This document shows positions 6,484 to 7,419 of a stretch of DNA of 7,419 bases, piece after piece. The translations under genes and the position numbers were made by a program. Positions within the stretch are counted from its first letter, which is position 1; each line of letters starts with the position of its first letter. Under the pieces are notes generated by a model. It searched no databases and was not told the origin of the DNA. It was given only the letters and a program-made list of their open reading frames with translations. Source of the DNA: Pseudonocardiales bacterium (GTDB lineage Bacteria > Actinomycetota > Actinomycetes > Mycobacteriales > Jatrophihabitantaceae); NCBI GenBank assembly GCA_025465405.1, contig JAODNL010000275.1, positions 1-7,419 on the forward strand. Reading direction: 5' to 3'.

Positions 6484-7419
6484 ATGCTGCCCCAGCTCGC
6501 CGACGCGGAGCCGGCAAGGGCACCCGTGCCCTTCCCGGCGCGCTGGGCAGCGCTGGTCGCGGTGGCCGGCGGCCTGGCGGGAGTTTTCGCGTTTCCGCGT
6601 GCCGGCATCTGGCCGCTGGCCTTCCTCAGCGTCGCGCTGCTGTCCGTGGCGGTCCACGGCCGCCGTAGCCGCACCGGGGCGTGGCTGGGCCTGCTGTACG
6701 GCTTGGCGTTCTTCGTGCCGTTGCTGCACTGGACCGGCGTCTACGTCGGCGCGGTCCCGTGGCTGATCCTCGCCGTCGGCGAGGCCGGCTTCTTCGCCGC
6801 GTTGGGCGCCGTTCTGCCGCTGGTCCAGCGGCTGCCCGCAGCGCCGGTTTGGGTCGCGTGTGCGTGGGTGCTGCAAGAGGCGCTGCGGGACCGCCTGCCG
6901 TTCGGCGGGTTTCCATGGGGACGGCTGGCATTCAGCCAGGCCGAGTCGCCCGCGCGCTGGTTCGCCGCGCTCGGCGGCGCTCCGCTCGTCACGTTCTCGG
7001 TCGCGCTCGCCGGAAGTGCCGCTGGAAGTGTCGCTGGAAGTGTCCGGGCGTTCGCGGTGCTGAACGCCCGGCCCCTGCGGTGGCGACCGGTTGCCGCGGC
7101 CGCGATCGTCGCCGTCGCGGTGCCGCTGCTCGGCGGGTTGCTGGCTCTGCCGCTCGACCCGACGACCAGAAGCGGCCCGACGACCAGGATCGCGCTGATC
7201 CAGGGCAGCGTGCCCGACCGGGGGCTGGCCTTCGAGGATCGCGCCGGCCAGGTGCTCGACAACCACGTCGCCCAGACCATGGCCCTGGCGGCCGCGATCA
7301 AGGCCGGCACCGTCGCGCGCCCGGACCTGGTGCTCTGGCCGGAGGACGCCTCCGACGTCGACCCGTTCCAGGACGCCACCGCCTACCGTGAGATCGACGC
7401 GACCGTGAAGGCGATCGGC
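6484..7419 (+). CDS. lnt: Apolipoprotein N-acyltransferase Lnt (N-terminal part, 3' truncated by window)
   Basis: Membrane enzyme that transfers a fatty acyl chain from phospholipid to the N-terminal cysteine of diacylated lipoproteins. The first 312 residues are visible. About seven hydrophobic helices are recognisable (roughly 22-38, 42-58, 65-82, 91-114, 119-132, 165-188, 203-224). The conserved loop LQEALRDRLPFGGFPWG spans about 130-146. The nitrilase-like domain begins near residue 235 (IALIQGSVPDRGLAF). WPED contains E287, matching the catalytic Glu; the Lys and Cys of the triad lie beyond the window. Start ATG 6484 is chosen because it directly precedes the family's N-terminal region; GTG 6463 is the only earlier in-frame start after the stop at 6454-6456. 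Neither has a strong ribosome binding site. In many actinobacteria a polyprenol-phosphate mannosyltransferase (Ppm1) follows or is fused; that cannot be seen here. It may be read from the amidohydrolase transcript. Confidence 0.93.
   Translation, partial: MLPQLADAEPARAPVPFPARWAALVAVAGGLAGVFAFPRAGIWPLAFLSVALLSVAVHGRRSRTGAWLGLLYGLAFFVPLLHWTGVYVGAVPWLILAVGEAGFFAALGAVLPLVQRLPAAPVWVACAWVLQEALRDRLPFGGFPWGRLAFSQAESPARWFAALGGAPLVTFSVALAGSAAGSVAGSVRAFAVLNARPLRWRPVAAAAIVAVAVPLLGGLLALPLDPTTRSGPTTRIALIQGSVPDRGLAFEDRAGQVLDNHVAQTMALAAAIKAGTVARPDLVLWPEDASDVDPFQDATAYREIDATVKAIG
7012..7044 (+). repeat. 12-bp tandem repeat inside lnt
   Basis: GGAAGTGYCGCT occurs 2.75 times in tandem with one substitution, encoding GSAAGSVAGSV (residues 177-187) at the end of the sixth predicted membrane helix. 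The period is a multiple of three, so copy-number changes would stay in frame. Confidence 0.8.
7158..7187 (+). repeat. Short direct repeat inside lnt
   Basis: CCCGACGACCAG is present twice, 18 bp apart start to start, encoding PTTRSGPTTR in the linker between the last visible membrane helix and the nitrilase-like domain. The duplication is in frame and probably neutral. Confidence 0.75.

Noticed and set aside
5499..7266. Two long minus-strand open frames (5499-6674 and 6154-7266) antisense to the amidohydrolase and lnt
   Set aside because: Both are biased Arg/Ala/Pro/Gln translations without domains, lying opposite genes with intact catalytic motifs.

Overview
The window is very GC-rich with a strong G/C preference at third codon positions, and every recognisable gene has an actinobacterial character (HelY-type helicase, DUF4333 membrane protein, leaderless-looking promoters, WPED-type Lnt). 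It is most likely chromosomal DNA of a high-GC actinomycete. The genus cannot be fixed from this sequence. No mobile element, tRNA, rRNA or CRISPR array was seen, and base use is even throughout.

Layout: (1) 1-1743 (+), the C-terminal part of a Ski2/Mtr4-like DExH helicase of the HelY type; its 5' end lies outside the window. (2) 1777-2838 (+), a single-pass membrane protein with a polyproline and Tyr-Gly-Gln-rich cytoplasmic tail and a small extracytoplasmic DUF4333-like domain, 33 bp behind the helicase and probably co-transcribed. (3) 2839-3750 (-), a stand-alone 5'-3' exonuclease / flap endonuclease whose stop codon abuts that of gene 2 with no spacer. (4) 3766-4782 (-), a LacI-family repressor just upstream of the nuclease on the same strand. 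(5) 4857-6440 (+), a YtcJ-type amidohydrolase divergent from the repressor across 74 bp that contain overlapping LacI-style palindromes. (6) 6484 to the window end (+), the N-terminal part of apolipoprotein N-acyltransferase (Lnt).

Genes 1-3 keep, from memory, the order of Mycobacterium tuberculosis Rv2092c (helY) - Rv2091c - Rv2090, a conserved actinobacterial housekeeping block. The LacI regulator and amidohydrolase look like a small accessory regulatory unit between this block and the lipoprotein-maturation gene lnt. The regulator probably controls itself and the amidohydrolase; its ligand and the amidohydrolase substrate are unknown. Nothing here is clearly a new defence or biosynthetic system. 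The most interesting points are the divergent operator region, the low-complexity tail of the DUF4333 protein, the substituted metal-ligand position in the amidohydrolase, and possible leaderless expression of the nuclease.
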